Positions 47,509-57,488 are shown, counted from the first letter of the stretch. The stretch: DNA of 64,000 nucleotides from Propionivibrio limicola (GCF_009469695.1 NZ_SSSR01000003.1:176105-240104), one strand, 5' to 3'. Notes: a model not told the origin generated them from the sequence alone. A program made the numbers and translations.

Positions 47509-48870
47509 TCAAGCGGTCTCGTGACTGGCGCTGTCGCTAGTCGCCCCGTTGCTTTTGCGCTTGCGCCGCCGCCGTTTCTTTTTCTCATCCGGTTTTTGCG
47601 GCAGCAGCATCGCGGCGCGGGCCTCGCCGTCGGCGTTGGCAAAATCGGTCCACCACTGCGCGAGTGTCTCATCCACTTCGCCGGAAGCGGCGCGCAGCAA
47701 GAGGAAATCGTAACCGGCACGGTAGCGCAGGTGTTCAAGCACGCTGTAGGGGCGTTTGCCGGAGCGCTGTTCGAAACGGGGTTGCAACGCCCAGATGTCC
47801 TTGATGTCGGTGGCGATGCGGCGCGTAATGGCGAGCTTCTCGGCTTGCACGTCGAGGACGCTGTCCATCGCCTGGAAGAGTGCCGGGATCGGCCGTTCGC
47901 CGCCCGCTTTGATTGCTTCCCACTTGGTCAGAACCTCGTGCCAGAGCAATGTTGCGAACAGGAAGCCGGACGAGATCCGTTTGCCTTGGCGCACCCGCTT
48001 GTCGGTATTTTCCAGCGCCAGCATGACGAACCGTTCGCCGAGCGGTTGTTCGAAGATGACATCCAGTAGCGGCAGCAGGCCGTGGTGCAGTCCTTCCTCG
48101 CGCAATTGCTGCACGCATTTGACGGCGTAGCCGGAGGTGAGCAGTTTGAGCATTTCATCGAACAGCCGCGACGGAGGCACGTTTTCGATCAGGTCGGCGA
48201 GCTCGCGGATCGGGCGGCGGGTCGCCGGGTCGATGACCAGATCGAGTTTTGCCGCCAGCCGCACGGCACGCAGCATGCGCACCGGGTCTTCGCGGTAACG
48301 GGTTTTCGGCTCACCGATCATGCGCAGCGTTTTCTGCTTGAGGTCGGCGACGCCATGGTGGTAGTCGATGATTGTTTCGCTGGTCGGGTCGAAATACAGC
48401 GCGTTGACCGTGAAATCACGCCGCGCGGCATCTTCCTGCTGGCTACCGAAGACGTTGTCGCGCAGCACGCGGCCTTGGGCGTCGGTCTGCGCCTTATGGT
48501 TGTCTTGGTCGCCATGGTGGCCGCGGAAGGTGGTGACTTCGATGGTTTCCGGCCCGGCCATGACATGCACGATCTGGAAGCGGCGGCCGATGATGCGTGA
48601 GCGGCGGAAGCTTTGGCGTACTTGCTCCGGAGTGGCGTTGGTGGCGACATCGAAATCCTTGGGCGGGATGCCAGCCAGCAGATCGCGCACGGCGCCGCCG
48701 ACAATGAAGGCCTGATAGCCATGTTGCTGCAGGGTTTCGACGGTGCGGCGGCATCCGGCGCTGATGGCTTCGCGCCGGATGCCGTGCGTCTTGACGCCGA
48801 TCACGGCCGGGGTGCCGGCGAGACTGGTTGTCTTGCGTCCAAGGACGCGACTGATGAATTTTCGGATCAT
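47509..48870 (-). CDS. pcnB: Poly(A) polymerase I
   Basis: PcnB adds poly(A) tails to RNA, promoting decay. The 453-residue protein has the nucleotidyltransferase motif AFIVGGAVRDLLAG and KDFDVATNATPEQV with the catalytic aspartates, followed by RIIGRRFQIVHV. The N-terminal GIRREAISAGC context is the poly(A) polymerase type rather than CCA-adding type. The tail is strongly basic (KKKRRRRKRK). It stands between the HAD gene and folK, the usual order. Confidence 0.93.
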   Translation of the reverse strand: MIRKFISRVLGRKTTSLAGTPAVIGVKTHGIRREAISAGCRRTVETLQQHGYQAFIVGGAVRDLLAGIPPKDFDVATNATPEQVRQSFRRSRIIGRRFQIVHVMAGPETIEVTTFRGHHGDQDNHKAQTDAQGRVLRDNVFGSQQEDAARRDFTVNALYFDPTSETIIDYHHGVADLKQKTLRMIGEPKTRYREDPVRMLRAVRLAAKLDLVIDPATRRPIRELADLIENVPPSRLFDEMLKLLTSGYAVKCVQQLREEGLHHGLLPLLDVIFEQPLGERFVMLALENTDKRVRQGKRISSGFLFATLLWHEVLTKWEAIKAGGERPIPALFQAMDSVLDVQAEKLAITRRIATDIKDIWALQPRFEQRSGKRPYSVLEHLRYRAGYDFLLLRAASGEVDETLAQWWTDFANADGEARAAMLLPQKPDEKKKRRRRKRKSNGATSDSASHETA

Positions 48871-48914
48871 CGTGTTCTTTTTAAAGTTTTAGAAGCGCTG
48901 GCTATTTGCGCTGG

Positions 48915-49589
48915 CTATTTGCGCAGGCTGAGCACCGGCCAGCTGGAAGCGCGGGCATGGGCGTCGAGGCGGTGGTCGGGGTCTACGGCAACCGGATCGG
49001 TGACCATCGACAGTAACGGCAGATCGTTGAACGAGTCGCTGTAGAACCAGCTGCGCTCGAAGTTGGCCCAGCACAAGCCCATTGCTTCGAGCCAGTCTTC
49101 GACGCGGGTGATTTTCCCTTCGCGGAACGACGGCATGCCGCGTGGCTTGCCGGTGAATTCACCTCTCTCCTGCGCCGGGACCGTCGCGATCAGATGCGGA
49201 ATGTTGAACTCGCGGCAAATCGGCCCGGTGACGAAGCTGTTCGTGGCCGTGACGATGGCGCACAGGTCGCCGTTGGCGAGGTGCTTGTTTACCAGATCCC
49301 GCGCTGCCGTGCCGATGATCGGCTGGATGCGCGTATCCATGAACTCGCGGTGCCAGGTGTCGAGGAGCGTGCGCGGGTGGCGGGCCAGTGGCTGCAACTG
49401 GAAATCCAGGAACTCATGGATGTCGAGCGTGCCTTCCTTGTATTGCGCGTAGAAGCGCTCGTTTTCCGCCGCGTGGACTTCGGGGTCGAGGACGCCTTTC
49501 GCGATCAGGAACTGCGCCCATTCAAAGTCGCTGTCGCCTGTGAGCAAAGTGTTGTCGAGATCGAAAAGGGCAAGATTCATGGCGGTCAT
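48915..49589 (-). CDS. HAD-superfamily hydrolase, subfamily IB (PSPase-like)
   Basis: This 224-residue phosphatase has motif I LALFDLDNTLLTGDSD, motif II in CAIVTATNSFVTGP and motif III/IV WFYSDSFNDLPLL. It belongs to the HAD-IB group near SerB/CicA; the DSDFEWAQFL context is characteristic of the subgroup found next to hda in betaproteobacteria. Natural substrate is unknown. A 13-bp tandem duplication overlaps its stop codon. Confidence 0.88.
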   Translation of the reverse strand: MTAMNLALFDLDNTLLTGDSDFEWAQFLIAKGVLDPEVHAAENERFYAQYKEGTLDIHEFLDFQLQPLARHPRTLLDTWHREFMDTRIQPIIGTAARDLVNKHLANGDLCAIVTATNSFVTGPICREFNIPHLIATVPAQERGEFTGKPRGMPSFREGKITRVEDWLEAMGLCWANFERSWFYSDSFNDLPLLSMVTDPVAVDPDHRLDAHARASSWPVLSLRK

Positions 49590-49601
49590 TGCAGTGATTG
49601 A

Positions 49602-50279
49602 TCAAGGTGTCGGGTTGAGGTCGGGGCCGTGCAGGACTTCGCGCAGCAAGGGCAGGGTGATCGCGCGCTTGTGTTCCAGCGAGTAGCGGTCGAGCGCCGC
49701 GATCAGCGCCGACAGACTGCGCATGTCGCGCGGTGCGCGCAGCAGCAGGTAGTCGAGCGCCTCCTGCGGCAGACGCAGGCCGCGGGCAGTCGCCTGCGCC
49801 ATGAGCGCATCGATCTTCTCGGCGTCGGTCAGCGGCTGCAGCCGGTAAATGAGGCCGGAGCCAAGTCGCGTCCGCAAATCCTCGCGCAGGACGAGCTGTT
49901 GTGGTGGACGGCTGGCTGCCGTCAGCAGGCGTTTGCCCGTAGCGCGCTGACGGTTGAAAAGGTTGAACAGGGCAATCTGGCCCGCTGGACTGAGTGCCTC
50001 GACGTTGTCGATGGCGTGCAGGGGACAGGTTTCCTCCGGATTTTCGCCGAGAAAGGATAGGTCCGGGTCGGCGGCACCATCACAGTAGAGTCCGCCGCTG
50101 GCCCGCAGGAGGTGTGTTTTGCCGGCGCCGCTTTCGCCCCACAGGAACAGCGAGGGTTCGCGGTTGCCCGGTTCGAGCCAGGCGGCGATGCCGGTCAGCA
50201 CCTCGCCGTTGCTTCCAGCGACGAAGTTATCAAGGCCCGGCGGAGTTTCGGGCTGGAGTTCGAGGATCAGTTGGCGCAT
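49602..50279 (-). CDS. hda: DnaA regulatory inactivator Hda
   Basis: Hda is a DnaA-like AAA+ protein that with the sliding clamp stimulates ATP hydrolysis by DnaA to stop re-initiation. The 225-residue product begins [11 protein letters not shown], the clamp-binding type N-terminus. It has [16 protein letters not shown] as Walker A, and an arginine-finger region [17 protein letters not shown]. The ATG at 50279 fits the family; the frame reaches 50297. It is the first gene of the operon and divergent from purM. The perM-like permease often found between them is absent. Confidence 0.93.
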   Translation of the reverse strand: MRQLILELQPETPPGLDNFVAGSNGEVLTGIAAWLEPGNREPSLFLWGESGAGKTHLLRASGGLYCDGAADPDLSFLGENPEETCPLHAIDNVEALSPAGQIALFNLFNRQRATGKRLLTAASRPPQQLVLREDLRTRLGSGLIYRLQPLTDAEKIDALMAQATARGLRLPQEALDYLLLRAPRDMRSLSALIAALDRYSLEHKRAITLPLLREVLHGPDLNPTP

Positions 50280-50420
50280 GGAGTGGTTGCAGGGCACCGC
50301 ACTTGGTCGTGCAGGCAGCGCGCGGGGCGTCTATTTCGGATAAAATTCCGGCTTTTCGAAAAGAAGCGGCGGATTTTATCACCTTCGCGCTTCCTCAAGC
50401 CTTGTTTTGGACGATTAAAC

Positions 50421-51467
50421 ATGACTCAGCAATCGCAGCAATCACTTTCCTACCGTGACTCCGGTGTCGATATCGATGCCGGTGACGAACTGGTCGAGCG
50501 CATCAAGCCGTTTGCCAAAAAGACCTTGCGCGAAGGCGTGCTGGGTGGTCTGGGCGGGTTTGGCGCGCTTTTCGAGGTGCCAAAGCGTTACCGTGAGCCG
50601 GTGCTGGTCTCGGGAACCGATGGCGTTGGCACCAAGCTCAAGCTGGCTTTTGAACTCAAGCGCCACGATACGGTCGGCATCGATCTCGTGGCCATGAGTG
50701 TCAACGACGTGCTCGTGCAGGGCGCCGAGCCGCTGTTTTTCCTTGATTATTTTGCTTGCGGCAAGCTCAACGTTGACACGGCCGCCGATGTCATCAAGGG
50801 CGTGGCCAAGGGCTGCGAATACGCCGGTTGCGCGCTGATCGGCGGCGAAACGGCGGAAATGCCGGGGATGTATCCGGAAGGCGAATACGATCTGGCGGGT
50901 TTCGCCGTCGGTGTCGTCGAGAAGTCGGGCATGATTACCGGTCGGGACATCATGCCGGGCGACGTGGTGCTCGGCCTGCCTTCTTCCGGCGCGCACTCCA
51001 ATGGCTATTCGCTGGTGCGCAAGATCATTGCGCGCGCGAACCCCGATCTTGATGCGCCTTTCGATGGTGACCGGACGCTGGCCGATGCCATCATGGCGCC
51101 GACCCGCATCTACGTGAAGCCGATGCTGGCGCTGATGAAGGAGATGCCGGTCAAGGGCATGGCCCACATCACCGGCGGTGGCCTGACTGAAAACGTGCCG
51201 CGCGTGCTGCCCGAAAACGTGAAGGCCGTTATCGACCAGTCGAAGTGGCAGCGGCCGAAACTGTTCCAGTGGCTGCAGAGTGAAGGCAATGTGGCCGAGG
51301 GCGAAATGCACCGCGTGTTCAACTGTGGCATCGGCATGGTCGTCATCGTGGCGCGCGAGAATGCGGAAAAGGCGCTGGCTTCGTTGCAGGCTGCCGGAGA
51401 GAAGGCCGTCGAGATCGGCCGTATCGAAGCCCGTGCGGACGGTGAGGCGCAAACGATCGTTGTTTGA
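50421..51467 (+). CDS. purM: Phosphoribosylformylglycinamidine cyclo-ligase
   Basis: PurM closes the imidazole ring (AIR synthetase) in purine synthesis. The 348-residue product has [17 protein letters not shown], the [12 protein letters not shown] motif, [16 protein letters not shown] and [22 protein letters not shown]. The ATG at 50421 is the family start; the long open frame upstream (to 50112) is the antisense of hda. A Pribnow-like GATAAAAT at 50338 may be part of its promoter. A strong terminator follows. Confidence 0.97.
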   Translation: MTQQSQQSLSYRDSGVDIDAGDELVERIKPFAKKTLREGVLGGLGGFGALFEVPKRYREPVLVSGTDGVGTKLKLAFELKRHDTVGIDLVAMSVNDVLVQGAEPLFFLDYFACGKLNVDTAADVIKGVAKGCEYAGCALIGGETAEMPGMYPEGEYDLAGFAVGVVEKSGMITGRDIMPGDVVLGLPSSGAHSNGYSLVRKIIARANPDLDAPFDGDRTLADAIMAPTRIYVKPMLALMKEMPVKGMAHITGGGLTENVPRVLPENVKAVIDQSKWQRPKLFQWLQSEGNVAEGEMHRVFNCGIGMVVIVARENAEKALASLQAAGEKAVEIGRIEARADGEAQTIVV

Positions 51468-51518
51468 TGCATAAAGCGGGATAAAGCCGCTGGGCCTTTT
51501 CGGGGGCGAGGGGCGTAG

Positions 51519-51562
51519 GGCGATGCAGGCGCTGTCAGGCGTGGGCATCGCCTTTTTCTTTT
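51519..51562 (+). terminator. Terminator of purM
   Basis: GGCGATGC pairs with GCATCGCC (51519-51526 with 51545-51552) around a loop that can itself fold, and is followed by TTTTTCTTTTT. It lies about 50 bases after purM. Confidence 0.85.
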
Positions 51563-51572
51563 TCAGGCATGC

Positions 51573-51926
51573 TCAGGCTTTCAGGTCGATTGCCGGGAAT
51601 GTCTGCGTCCGATCGGTTTTTCGCCGTCCCCGCGACAGGCGCGTATCGAGCAGTGTCGGCTCGCTGATTCGCCGTCGGTCATAACGGCGCCTTTCCTCTC
51701 CGGTGTAAGCCGTGTTTTCCGGTTCTGCCGGGCGGCGGTTGTTTCGCGAGTCGGTGGCGTTGGCCGGCGTGTTCGGTTTTTCCCGGGCCGGCTGGTGTGG
51801 TGCCTCTGCCGGACTTTTGCGCAAATGCGCGGTTTCTTCCAGCGGTCCGGTGCGCTGTGGGTCGGCCGCGGGCCTGGCGAGCTGCTCTGCAAGATAGAGC
51901 GGAGGTGTTTCGGGCGGAATTTTCAT
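51573..51926 (-). CDS. Hypothetical protein with Arg/Asp-rich motif
   Basis: This 117-residue product has no domain I can name. The N-terminus (MKIPPETPPLYLAEQLARP) is followed by a Pro/Ala/Asn-rich stretch and then by the charged motif GEERRRYDRRRISEPTLLDTRLSRGRRK. Short proteins with such ERRR/DRR repeats and a LLDTR phrase occur in related betaproteobacteria. The ATG at 51926 follows AGAGG at 7 bases. It is convergent with purM, whose terminator separates them. No signal peptide or membrane segment is seen. Confidence 0.65.
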   Translation of the reverse strand: MKIPPETPPLYLAEQLARPAADPQRTGPLEETAHLRKSPAEAPHQPAREKPNTPANATDSRNNRRPAEPENTAYTGEERRRYDRRRISEPTLLDTRLSRGRRKTDRTQTFPAIDLKA

Positions 51927-52162
51927 GGTGTTGCCTCTTGAACAACGCTTGCATGGTTGATTTATCGGTGCTTTTCTCCCCGACTTGATCGGATGCAATA
52001 CCAAATTAGAACGAAAACGCCGGCGAAAAATCCTGTCCAGTAGTCAGATAGCTCCGCTACACTTCTTTTTTTTGCTGACCGGCCGGTCATTAGCTTGTCG
52101 CGCGTACGCGGCGCCTTCCGGCTGTTCCTTTTTTTGTCGAGACGAGTGAAAGTCAGAGCGTT

Positions 52163-53206
52163 ATGCCAAACAAGAAACATCATCCCTGGGTTTTGACGGT
52201 TGCCATTCTTGGTTTGCTGGGCGTGGCCTATTGGGCGCACTGGGCCAATTCCCGGCACGGCGGCCAACTCGTGACGCCGGCGCTATCCGGTGCAGCGGTG
52301 CCCGGCAAGCCGGCGGGAGGCATGCCGTTGCCGGTGGAGACGGTCAGGGCCGAAGCGGCTGAATTGACGCTTGATGCAACGGCAGTCGGTTCGTTGCGCT
52401 CGAACGAGTCGGTTATCCTGCGCCCGGAAACGGCTGGACGGATCGCGACGATCAATTTCCGTGATGGCACGGCGGTCGGACGCGGGAGCGTGCTGGTTGG
52501 CCTTGATGCGGCGATGCAGGGCGCCGAGTACGATCAGGCCAAGGCCAGCCTCGGCCTTGCGCAGATGAACGTGAAGCGTACGCGCGAATTGTTCGAGAAG
52601 AAATTCGTTAGCCAGCAGGCGCTCGACAATGCCGAGGCCGCGCTGAAGGTGCAGGAGGCGGCGCTGGCGCTGGCTGAGGCAAAACTGGAGAAGACCCGCC
52701 TCAAGGCGCCGTTCGCTGGCGTCGTCGGGATTCGCAACGTGAGTATTGGCGATTACGTCAAGGAAGGGCAGGAGCTCGTCAATATCGAGGATATCGGGAC
52801 ATTGAAAATTGATTTCCGCCTGCCGGAGTCGTACCTCGGCCAGCTCAAAACCGGGCAGATGCTGGAGGTGTCGACCGATGCGCTGCCGGGCCAAACTTTT
52901 GCGGCGCGGCTGGAGGCGATCAATCCGCTCGTCGATACGGCGGGGCGGGCGATTTCCTGCCGCGCCCAGCTCTCGAATGCGGAGGGTCGTCTGCGTCCCG
53001 GCATGTTCGTGCGCGTCCGCCTGATTTTCGAAACGCGCGGCAACGTGCTGATGGTGCCCGAGCAGGCCATCGTGCCGGACATGAAGTCACCGTTCGTCTA
53101 TCGTGTCCGTGCCGGCAAGGCCGAGCGCGCGCCGGTCGTGGTCGTCGAAGTTCCGGTCGCGACGGAAAGCACAACGGGCGAGAAGCCAGCCGGGGCCGCG
53201 CGATGA
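52163..53206 (+). CDS. RND efflux periplasmic adaptor (membrane fusion protein)
   Basis: This 347-residue protein bridges an inner-membrane RND pump and an outer-membrane channel. It has an N-terminal membrane anchor (about residues 8-28) and no lipobox. A barrel-sandwich half RPETAGRIATINFRDGTAV follows, then a coiled-coil hairpin (about residues 110-175), the return half LKAPFAGVVGIRNVSIGDYV, and a beta-barrel domain. The stop overlaps the pump gene by 4 bases. Substrate unknown. Confidence 0.93.
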   Translation: MPNKKHHPWVLTVAILGLLGVAYWAHWANSRHGGQLVTPALSGAAVPGKPAGGMPLPVETVRAEAAELTLDATAVGSLRSNESVILRPETAGRIATINFRDGTAVGRGSVLVGLDAAMQGAEYDQAKASLGLAQMNVKRTRELFEKKFVSQQALDNAEAALKVQEAALALAEAKLEKTRLKAPFAGVVGIRNVSIGDYVKEGQELVNIEDIGTLKIDFRLPESYLGQLKTGQMLEVSTDALPGQTFAARLEAINPLVDTAGRAISCRAQLSNAEGRLRPGMFVRVRLIFETRGNVLMVPEQAIVPDMKSPFVYRVRAGKAERAPVVVVEVPVATESTTGEKPAGAAR

Positions 53207-56200
53207 AAATTTCCGACCTGTGCATCCGGCGCCCGGTGTTTGCCACCGTGCTGTCGCTGGCCGTCATGCTGATCGGCCTTGTCTCGTATACCCGTCTGCC
53301 GGTACGCGAGTACCCGAAAATCGACGAGCCGGTGGTGACCGTCGATACGACCTATCGCGGCGCGTCGGCCGAGATCGTCGAGTCGCAGATTACCAAGCCG
53401 CTTGAGGATTCGTTGGCCGGCATCGAAGGCGTCGATGTCATCACCTCGATTTCACGCCAGGAGAATAGCCAGATTTCGGTGCGCTTCCGGCTCGAGCGCA
53501 ATCCGGATTCGGCGGCGTCCGACGTGCGCGACCGCGTCTCGCGTGTGCGCAACCGGTTGCCTGCCGATATCGACGAACCGGTGATCGCCAAGGTCGAAGC
53601 GGATGCCAGTCCGGTGATCTGGCTGGCGTTTGCCTCCGACCAGCATTCGCCGCTCGAAGTGACGGACATCGCCAACCGTTTCGTCAAGCCGCGCCTGCAG
53701 ACGCTGCCCGGTGCGGCCGACGTGCGCATCTTCGGCGAGCGCAAGTTTGCCATGCGCATCTGGCTCGACCGCGACCGGCTGGCCGCGTTCAGCCTGACGC
53801 CGCAGGATGTCGAGGATGCCTTGCGCAGCCAGAACGTTGAAGTGCCGGCCGGGCGTATCGAGAGCGCCAGCCGCGAGTTTTCGGTGGTGGCCAAGACCGA
53901 CCTGACACAGCCGGAACAGTTCGCCGACATCATCGTCAAGCAGGCGAGCGACGCCCGCGGCAGCTATCCGGTGCGCATCGGCGATCTCGGGCGCGTCGAG
54001 CTCGGTGCCGCGGCCGAGCGCAGTTCCGTGCGCTTCAAGGGTAAGCCGGCCGTGTCGCTGGGCGTGATCAAGCAGGCGACGGCTAATCCGCTCGATCTGT
54101 CGAAGGCGCTGCGCGCCGAACTGCCGCGCATCGAGAGCGAGTTGCCGAAAGGCATGAGCGTCGATATCGCCTACGATTCTTCGGTGTTCATCGACCGTTC
54201 GATTCAGTCGGTGTTCTCGACGATCGGCGAGGCGATCGTGCTGGTGCTGCTGATCATCTTCTTCTTTTTGCGCAATCTGCGCGCGACGCTGGTGCCGCTG
54301 GTGACGATCCCGGTATCGCTGGTCGGTTCGTTCGGCCTGATGTATGCGCTCGGTTTCTCGATCAATACGCTGACGCTGCTGGCGCTGGTGTTGGCCATCG
54401 GTCTTGTCGTCGATGACGCGATCGTCGTGCTGGAAAACATCTTTCGCCACATCGAGGACGGCATGCCGCGCCGCGAGGCGGCGTTCAAGGGCGCGCGCGA
54501 GATCGGTTTTGCCGTCGTCGCCATGACCATCACGCTGGCTGCCGTCTACGCGCCGGTGGCTTTCATGACCGGGCGCACCGGCAAGCTCTTCGTCGAGTTC
54601 GCGCTGACGCTGGCTGGCGCCGTGCTGGTGTCGGGGTTTGTCGCCCTGACGCTGTCGCCGATGATGTGCTCACTGATGCTGCGTCACGAGGCAAAGCACA
54701 ACCAAGCCTACGTGCGCATCGAGAATTTCCTGAATTGGCTGACACAGGGCTATCGGCGCGTGCTGGCCAGACTGCTGGAACGGCGCTGGCTGGTCATGGC
54801 CGGTTTCGCCGTGGTTGCCGTGGCCAGCGTGGGGCTGCTGAAGACGCTCAAGTCCGAACTGGCGCCGGTCGAGGATCGCGGCGTCATTCTCGGTGTGTTC
54901 GTCGGTCCGGAAGGGGCGACGCTCGACTATACGGAAAAGTATGCCCATCAGCTTGAGGGTATCTATGGCAAGACCAAGGACGTCGACCGCTATTTCGTCG
55001 TTTCCGGCAATCCGACAGTCAATCAGGGAATTTCCTTTCTCGGCCTGGCCGACTGGAACGAGCGCTCGCGCAAGGCCGGCGACGTGGTCAAGGAACTGAT
55101 GCCGCAATTCATGCGCATTCCCGGTGTTCTCGCCTTCCCGGTGCAGCCGCCGTCGCTCGGCCAGAGCCCGCGCGAGCGGCCGGTGAATTTCATGGTGGTG
55201 ACTTCGGCGTCGTACCCGGAACTGCTCGAGGCGACCAACAAGATTCTGGCGGAAGTCGCCAAAAATCCCGGTCTGACCAACGTCGACACCGACCTCAAGC
55301 TGAACAAGCCGGAACTGTCCGTGTCGGTGAATCGCGACAAGTCGTCGGACACCGGCGTGCAGATCGAAACCGTTGGCCGTACGCTGGAAACGATGCTCGG
55401 TGGTCGGCAGGTGACGCGCTTCAAGCAGGATGGCGAGCAATACGACGTGATCGTGCAGGTGGCGAACACCGACCGCACGACGCCTTCCGACATCCGCGAC
55501 ATCTTCGTGCGCGCCAAGGATGGCAGCATGATTCCGCTCGCCAACCTGATCAAGGTCGATGAGACGGTCAGCCCGCGCGAGCTCAATCACTTCGGGCAGC
55601 GGCGTGCGGTGACCATCACCGCCAACCTCGCCCCCGGTTATACGCTCGGCGAAGCGCTGACTTTCATGGAGCAGACGGCCAACAAGGCGCTGCCGCCCGG
55701 CTTTGCCGTCGATTATTCCGGCCAGTCGCGCGAATTCAAGACCTCCAGCGCGTCGCTGGCGCTGACCTTCGTGCTGGCGCTGGCCTTCATCTATCTGGTG
55801 CTGGCCGCGCAGTTCGAGAGTTTTCGCGATCCGTTCATCATCATGCTGACCGTGCCGCTGTCGATGACCAGTGCGCTGCTGGCCCTGCTGCTCGGCGGAG
55901 GTACGCTCAACGTTTACAGTCAGATCGGGTTGGTGACGCTGGTCGGCCTGATCACCAAGCACGGCATCCTGATCGTCGAGTTCGCCAACCAGTTGCAGGA
56001 AAAAGGTGTCGGCATCAAGCAGGCGGTGATCGAAGCGTCCGAGCTGCGGCTGCGGCCGATCCTGATGACGACCGGTGCGATGGTGCTTGGCGCCGTCCCG
56101 CTGGCGCTGGCGCACGGCGCAGGGGCCGAGAGTCGTCAGCAAATCGGTTGGGTCATCGTCGGCGGACTGTTGCTTGGTACGTTCCTGACGCTGTTTGTGG

Positions 56201-56247
56201 TCCCGGTGGTCTATACCTTGGTCGCCCGACGCAAGGCGGCGTCATAA
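53203..56247 (+). CDS. RND (HAE1/AcrB-type) multidrug efflux transporter
   Basis: This 1014-residue proton-driven pump has the twelve-helix RND architecture. It starts MKISDLCIRRPVFATVLSLA and has the large periplasmic loops after TM1 and TM7. The proton-relay aspartates are in GLVVDDAIVVLENIFRH (TM4), and a conserved lysine in TM10 is in the GLITKHGILIVEFANQ segment. It is coupled to the adaptor gene. No TolC-like outer-membrane factor gene adjoins, so it presumably uses a channel encoded elsewhere. The absence of long histidine or Met-rich segments argues against a metal (CusA/CzcA) type. Confidence 0.95.
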   Translation: MKISDLCIRRPVFATVLSLAVMLIGLVSYTRLPVREYPKIDEPVVTVDTTYRGASAEIVESQITKPLEDSLAGIEGVDVITSISRQENSQISVRFRLERNPDSAASDVRDRVSRVRNRLPADIDEPVIAKVEADASPVIWLAFASDQHSPLEVTDIANRFVKPRLQTLPGAADVRIFGERKFAMRIWLDRDRLAAFSLTPQDVEDALRSQNVEVPAGRIESASREFSVVAKTDLTQPEQFADIIVKQASDARGSYPVRIGDLGRVELGAAAERSSVRFKGKPAVSLGVIKQATANPLDLSKALRAELPRIESELPKGMSVDIAYDSSVFIDRSIQSVFSTIGEAIVLVLLIIFFFLRNLRATLVPLVTIPVSLVGSFGLMYALGFSINTLTLLALVLAIGLVVDDAIVVLENIFRHIEDGMPRREAAFKGAREIGFAVVAMTITLAAVYAPVAFMTGRTGKLFVEFALTLAGAVLVSGFVALTLSPMMCSLMLRHEAKHNQAYVRIENFLNWLTQGYRRVLARLLERRWLVMAGFAVVAVASVGLLKTLKSELAPVEDRGVILGVFVGPEGATLDYTEKYAHQLEGIYGKTKDVDRYFVVSGNPTVNQGISFLGLADWNERSRKAGDVVKELMPQFMRIPGVLAFPVQPPSLGQSPRERPVNFMVVTSASYPELLEATNKILAEVAKNPGLTNVDTDLKLNKPELSVSVNRDKSSDTGVQIETVGRTLETMLGGRQVTRFKQDGEQYDVIVQVANTDRTTPSDIRDIFVRAKDGSMIPLANLIKVDETVSPRELNHFGQRRAVTITANLAPGYTLGEALTFMEQTANKALPPGFAVDYSGQSREFKTSSASLALTFVLALAFIYLVLAAQFESFRDPFIIMLTVPLSMTSALLALLLGGGTLNVYSQIGLVTLVGLITKHGILIVEFANQLQEKGVGIKQAVIEASELRLRPILMTTGAMVLGAVPLALAHGAGAESRQQIGWVIVGGLLLGTFLTLFVVPVVYTLVARRKAAS

Positions 56248-56444
56248 CGGGGTAAGGCCCGTCTCGCCGTGTGTTCCGCGCGGTGCTCTTTCTGGCTTTT
56301 TCCGCGCTATTGGCTATATTGGAAATGTGCTGTGATCAGCGGCAAATCCAGCATGTAGTGGTAGTTGGTGGTGGCAGTGCAGCCGTATTTGCGGGAGACT
56401 CGATGGGAAATCATTACAGGTATCGCTTGCGGATGATTGTGTAG

Positions 56445-56535
56445 CACCCAGACGGCGTTGAGCCGCATACTCCGGCCAGGAGTGCCGGAGGCGAAGTCCC
56501 GGAAGCCCATGCACAAAGTTGCATGGGCTTTTTAT
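56445..56535 (+). terminator. Multi-hairpin region with terminator after the RND genes
   Basis: Three pairings follow each other on the plus strand: CGGC/GCCG near 56453, CTCCGGC/GCCGGAG (56470-56490), and an 11-bp stem AAGCCCATGCA/TGCATGGGCTT (56503-56530) followed by TTT. The last is a good intrinsic terminator for the plus strand and touches the miaA stop. The rest of 56248-56500 shows no recognisable gene. Confidence 0.7.
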
Positions 56536-57488
56536 GTGTGTCGAGCTCTTACGGACAGGAAGGCATCGACACGCTGGCCGATCTGTTGGCAAAGGTCGGT
56601 GGCCAGGCAGTCGAAAGTTTCCGGTTTGAGCGTGTTGGCGAGCCAGGTGATCTGGCGCTTGGCAAGCTGGCGCGTGGCATAGATGCCTCGATCGCGCATT
56701 TCTCCGTAGGGGGAGATGCCGTCCTGTGCTTCCCAGACCTGCCGGTAGCCGACGCAGCGCATCGATGGCAGGTCGAGTGAGAGTGCGTATTTGTACCGAA
56801 GTGCGTCGACCTCCTCTTCCAGCCCCGCGTCGAGCATGGCATCGAAGCGCTCGGCGATGCGGGCGTGCAGGACGGCGCGGTCCGATGGCAGAAGGCCGAT
56901 TGACAGATAGTCGTAGGCATCGTTTTGCTGGCGGCGGGTTTCGGCGATCAATGCCGACATGGGCCGCCCGGTCAATCGGCAAACCTCAAGCGCACGTTGC
57001 AGACGCTGCGAGTCAGTCGGGTGTAGGCGCGCCGCCGTGACGGGATCAAGCTTGGCGAGCTCGGCATGCACGGCGGGCCAGCCATGCGCGGCGGCAAACG
57101 CATCGATCTCGGCCCGGAGTTCCGGGTTGGCGTGCGGTAAATCCGAGAGGCCTTCGAGCAAAGCCTTGAAGTACAGCATGGTGCCGCCGACCAGCACGGG
57201 GATCTTGCCGCGCGCGGTGATCTCGGCCATCACGGCGAGTGCGTCGCGGCGGAAACAGGCCGCCGAATAGGCTTCCTCCGGGCTGATGAGGTCGATCAGG
57301 TGGTGCGGGAAGGCTTTCAGCGTTTCGGCGTCGGGTTTTGCCGTGCCGATGTCCATGTCGCGAAAAACCTGTGCCGAATCGACGCTGATCAGTTCCACCG
57401 GATAGCGTTCGGCCAGCCATAGTGCGGCGGCGGTTTTCCCCGAGGCGGTCGGCCCCATGAGCAGGATGGCGGGAGGTCGTGTATTCAT
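56532..57488 (-). CDS. miaA: tRNA dimethylallyltransferase
   Basis: MiaA adds an isopentenyl group to A37 of tRNAs reading codons that start with U. The 318-residue protein has the P-loop [15 protein letters not shown], the [18 protein letters not shown] motif, and [19 protein letters not shown]. Its ATG at 57488 overlaps the mutL stop (ATGA). The mutL-miaA pair is conserved in Proteobacteria. Confidence 0.96.
   Translation of the reverse strand: MNTRPPAILLMGPTASGKTAAALWLAERYPVELISVDSAQVFRDMDIGTAKPDAETLKAFPHHLIDLISPEEAYSAACFRRDALAVMAEITARGKIPVLVGGTMLYFKALLEGLSDLPHANPELRAEIDAFAAAHGWPAVHAELAKLDPVTAARLHPTDSQRLQRALEVCRLTGRPMSALIAETRRQQNDAYDYLSIGLLPSDRAVLHARIAERFDAMLDAGLEEEVDALRYKYALSLDLPSMRCVGYRQVWEAQDGISPYGEMRDRGIYATRQLAKRQITWLANTLKPETFDCLATDLCQQIGQRVDAFLSVRARHT

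Noticed and set aside
51962..52090. Minus-strand 42-codon frame with one hydrophobic segment (WTGFFAGVFVLIWYCI) between the orphan gene and the RND adaptor
   Set aside because: It has no ribosome site and no recognised homology; a small membrane protein is possible but unsupported.
53452..56142. Two long minus-strand frames opposite the RND pump gene
   Set aside because: Composition (His/Arg/Gln-rich) is typical of the antisense of RND genes; no start signals or homology.
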